DNA of 64,000 bases from Ziziphus jujuba (taxonomy: Eukaryota; Streptophyta; Magnoliopsida; Rosales; Rhamnaceae), in contig NC_083384.1 in NCBI RefSeq assembly GCF_031755915.1, positions 5,727,501-5,791,500 on the forward strand, read 5' to 3'. The position numbers were made by a program, and so were the translations under genes. Positions 63,096 through 64,000 of this stretch are shown in pieces. The notes beneath the pieces are model-generated. The model was not told where the DNA came from, made no database searches, and saw only the letters and a program-made list of their open reading frames with translations. Within the stretch, counting starts at the first letter, position 1. The number at the start of each line of letters is the position of its first letter.

Positions 63096-63603
63096 ATGAA
63101 TGTGCCACGTTCATCAAGGCCTACCAACAGTGAGAAAAAGTTGGATGTCGAGTATCTTCTGGATCTAATGGAAGACATCCTACTTACTGCCATTGATATC
63201 CAGGTATATATATATATATACGGAAATTCTATGGTGAGGACGGTATGCATGAGGACCGCAGTATTAGTGACGGTTTTTCATAGTATTAATGACGGTTTCT
63301 TAGAAAATCGTCACCAATACTATAAAAAACCGTCACCAATACTGTAGTCCGCATGAGGACCGACCGCACTATAGACGGACTGTATATATATAATTAGATA
63401 TATAGCCTAAGCATATATTTTGGTTTATTGAATGATTAAGTTGAATATCTAATTACTTTACTCGTTACTAATTATTAATTAATTATTTATATGACGAGTT
63501 ACTGCAGCGCGACGTACCTGAGCGAAAAATGAAATTCACGCATCCCGATTCCGCTTTTTCGTGGCCGTCAAGTACACTCAAGAAGATTTCCTCCGAACTG
63601 ATT
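63096..63603 (+). CDS. Start of a host gene resembling sieve element occlusion (SEO) proteins, partial
   Basis: Exon 1 (63096-63203, 36 aa) contains EKKLDVEYLLDLMEDIL and ends CAG/GTATAT. Exon 2 (63508-about 63603) follows a CTGCAG acceptor, is in the same phase, and contains a stretch ending STLKKISSEL. The pattern LDV.L..L.EDI, then a spacer, then STL.KISSEL resembles the N-terminal domain of SEO proteins, which form forisomes and P-protein filaments in phloem. That match is from memory and is not certain. After 63603 a GTGACA could be the next donor; without splicing, a stop comes at 63613-63615. No convincing third exon is seen to 64000, so the gene may continue beyond the window or be decayed. 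A foldback element lies in intron 1. Confidence 0.45.
63232..63370. mobile_element. Foldback MITE-like element in intron 1
   Basis: Long inverted arms: GCATGAGGACCGCAGTATT on the left against AATACTGTAGTCCGCATGAG on the right, with an inner pair built on GTGACGGTTTTT and AAAAACCGTCAC. The whole would fold into a hairpin. The exact borders and target duplication are uncertain. Confidence 0.7.
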
Positions 63604-63615
63604 GTGACAAATTAA

Positions 63616-63657
63616 ACCTTTAAATACATACAAAGGTACCTACATTTATAAAAATCA

Positions 63658-63696
<39 letters not shown>

Positions 63697-64000
63697 TATA
63701 TAGTTTTATTTTTCAGGGAATTATGTTCTAACTTCTAAGTCATATGAAAACATGGTAAAGTGGTACATATAATGGATTGCCACTTCAGTTTTTAATTTTA
63801 ATTTTGCATTAAAATGATCACCATGTATTTATGTAGGAAATATTATTTGTTAATATTGGCAATTCGTTGACATTGGGACTCATACCATATGCCAGTACTA
63901 GCCTAAATAGGTTGACTTTTCCTAATTAAGGAGACAATCTATTTGGTAATGAGAATTAGTGCGATAAACGTCAATCCTTGCCATCTCAGCATGAATCTCA
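63616..64000. other. AT-rich sequence after the last recognised exon
   Basis: Contains a TA run (63665-63693) and a TTTCAG acceptor-like site at about 63717. I could not confirm an exon. Confidence 0.45.

Overview
This is a nuclear window from a flowering plant, probably a eudicot. It is very AT-rich, genes have many short introns with GT/AG borders and T-rich acceptors, and almost all of it is nested transposable elements. Host-gene sequence appears only at the edges (a possible 3' exon at 3-95 and the start of a gene at 63096) and as one decayed E2 ubiquitin-conjugating-enzyme fragment (10372-10670).

The main content is two related giant CACTA (En/Spm-type) DNA transposons in the same orientation. 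Copy A (11308-30733, 19.4 kb, AAG target duplication) appears intact. It has a TNP2-type transposase gene on the minus strand (three exons, about 1084 aa) and, divergently on the plus strand, a 12-exon gene for a 776-aa protein. That protein joins a plant Ptta/En/Spm (Transposase_24, TNPA-like) region, a DUF8039-like region and a complete C48/Ulp1 cysteine-protease domain. Copy B (41836-62904, 21.1 kb, ATA target duplication) has the same layout, but both genes are broken by stops and frameshifts, and a 3,975-bp Copia retrotransposon sits inside exon 5 of the second gene.

The most striking structure is in the CACTA elements. Two multi-kilobase arrays flank the plus-strand gene. In copy A they contain about 40 copies of a 30-bp palindrome with 12-bp arms (GGCGACGCATAA) and a variable 6-bp centre. 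The repeat spacers of the left and right arrays are in opposite orientation, so the arrays form a giant imperfect inverted repeat around the gene. In copy A a 2.4-kb piece of left-type array lies inside the right array, apparently copied from the left. The extreme ends carry a different, denser arrangement of GCGAC/GTCGC motifs.

The rest of the window is built on LTRs of one retrotransposon family, all on the minus strand. An old LTR next to a primer-binding site (3838-8401) is split by a younger solo LTR (4890-7942, AGTGG duplication). A second solo LTR (11079-34239) is split by CACTA A. A third (38772-41594, TTAAC duplication) lies just left of CACTA B. CACTA B ends 80 bp upstream of the TATA box of the gene at 63096, whose first exons resemble the N-terminus of sieve element occlusion proteins. 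Insertion order can therefore be read directly: old LTR before solo LTR 1, solo LTR 2 before CACTA A, CACTA B before the Copia element.
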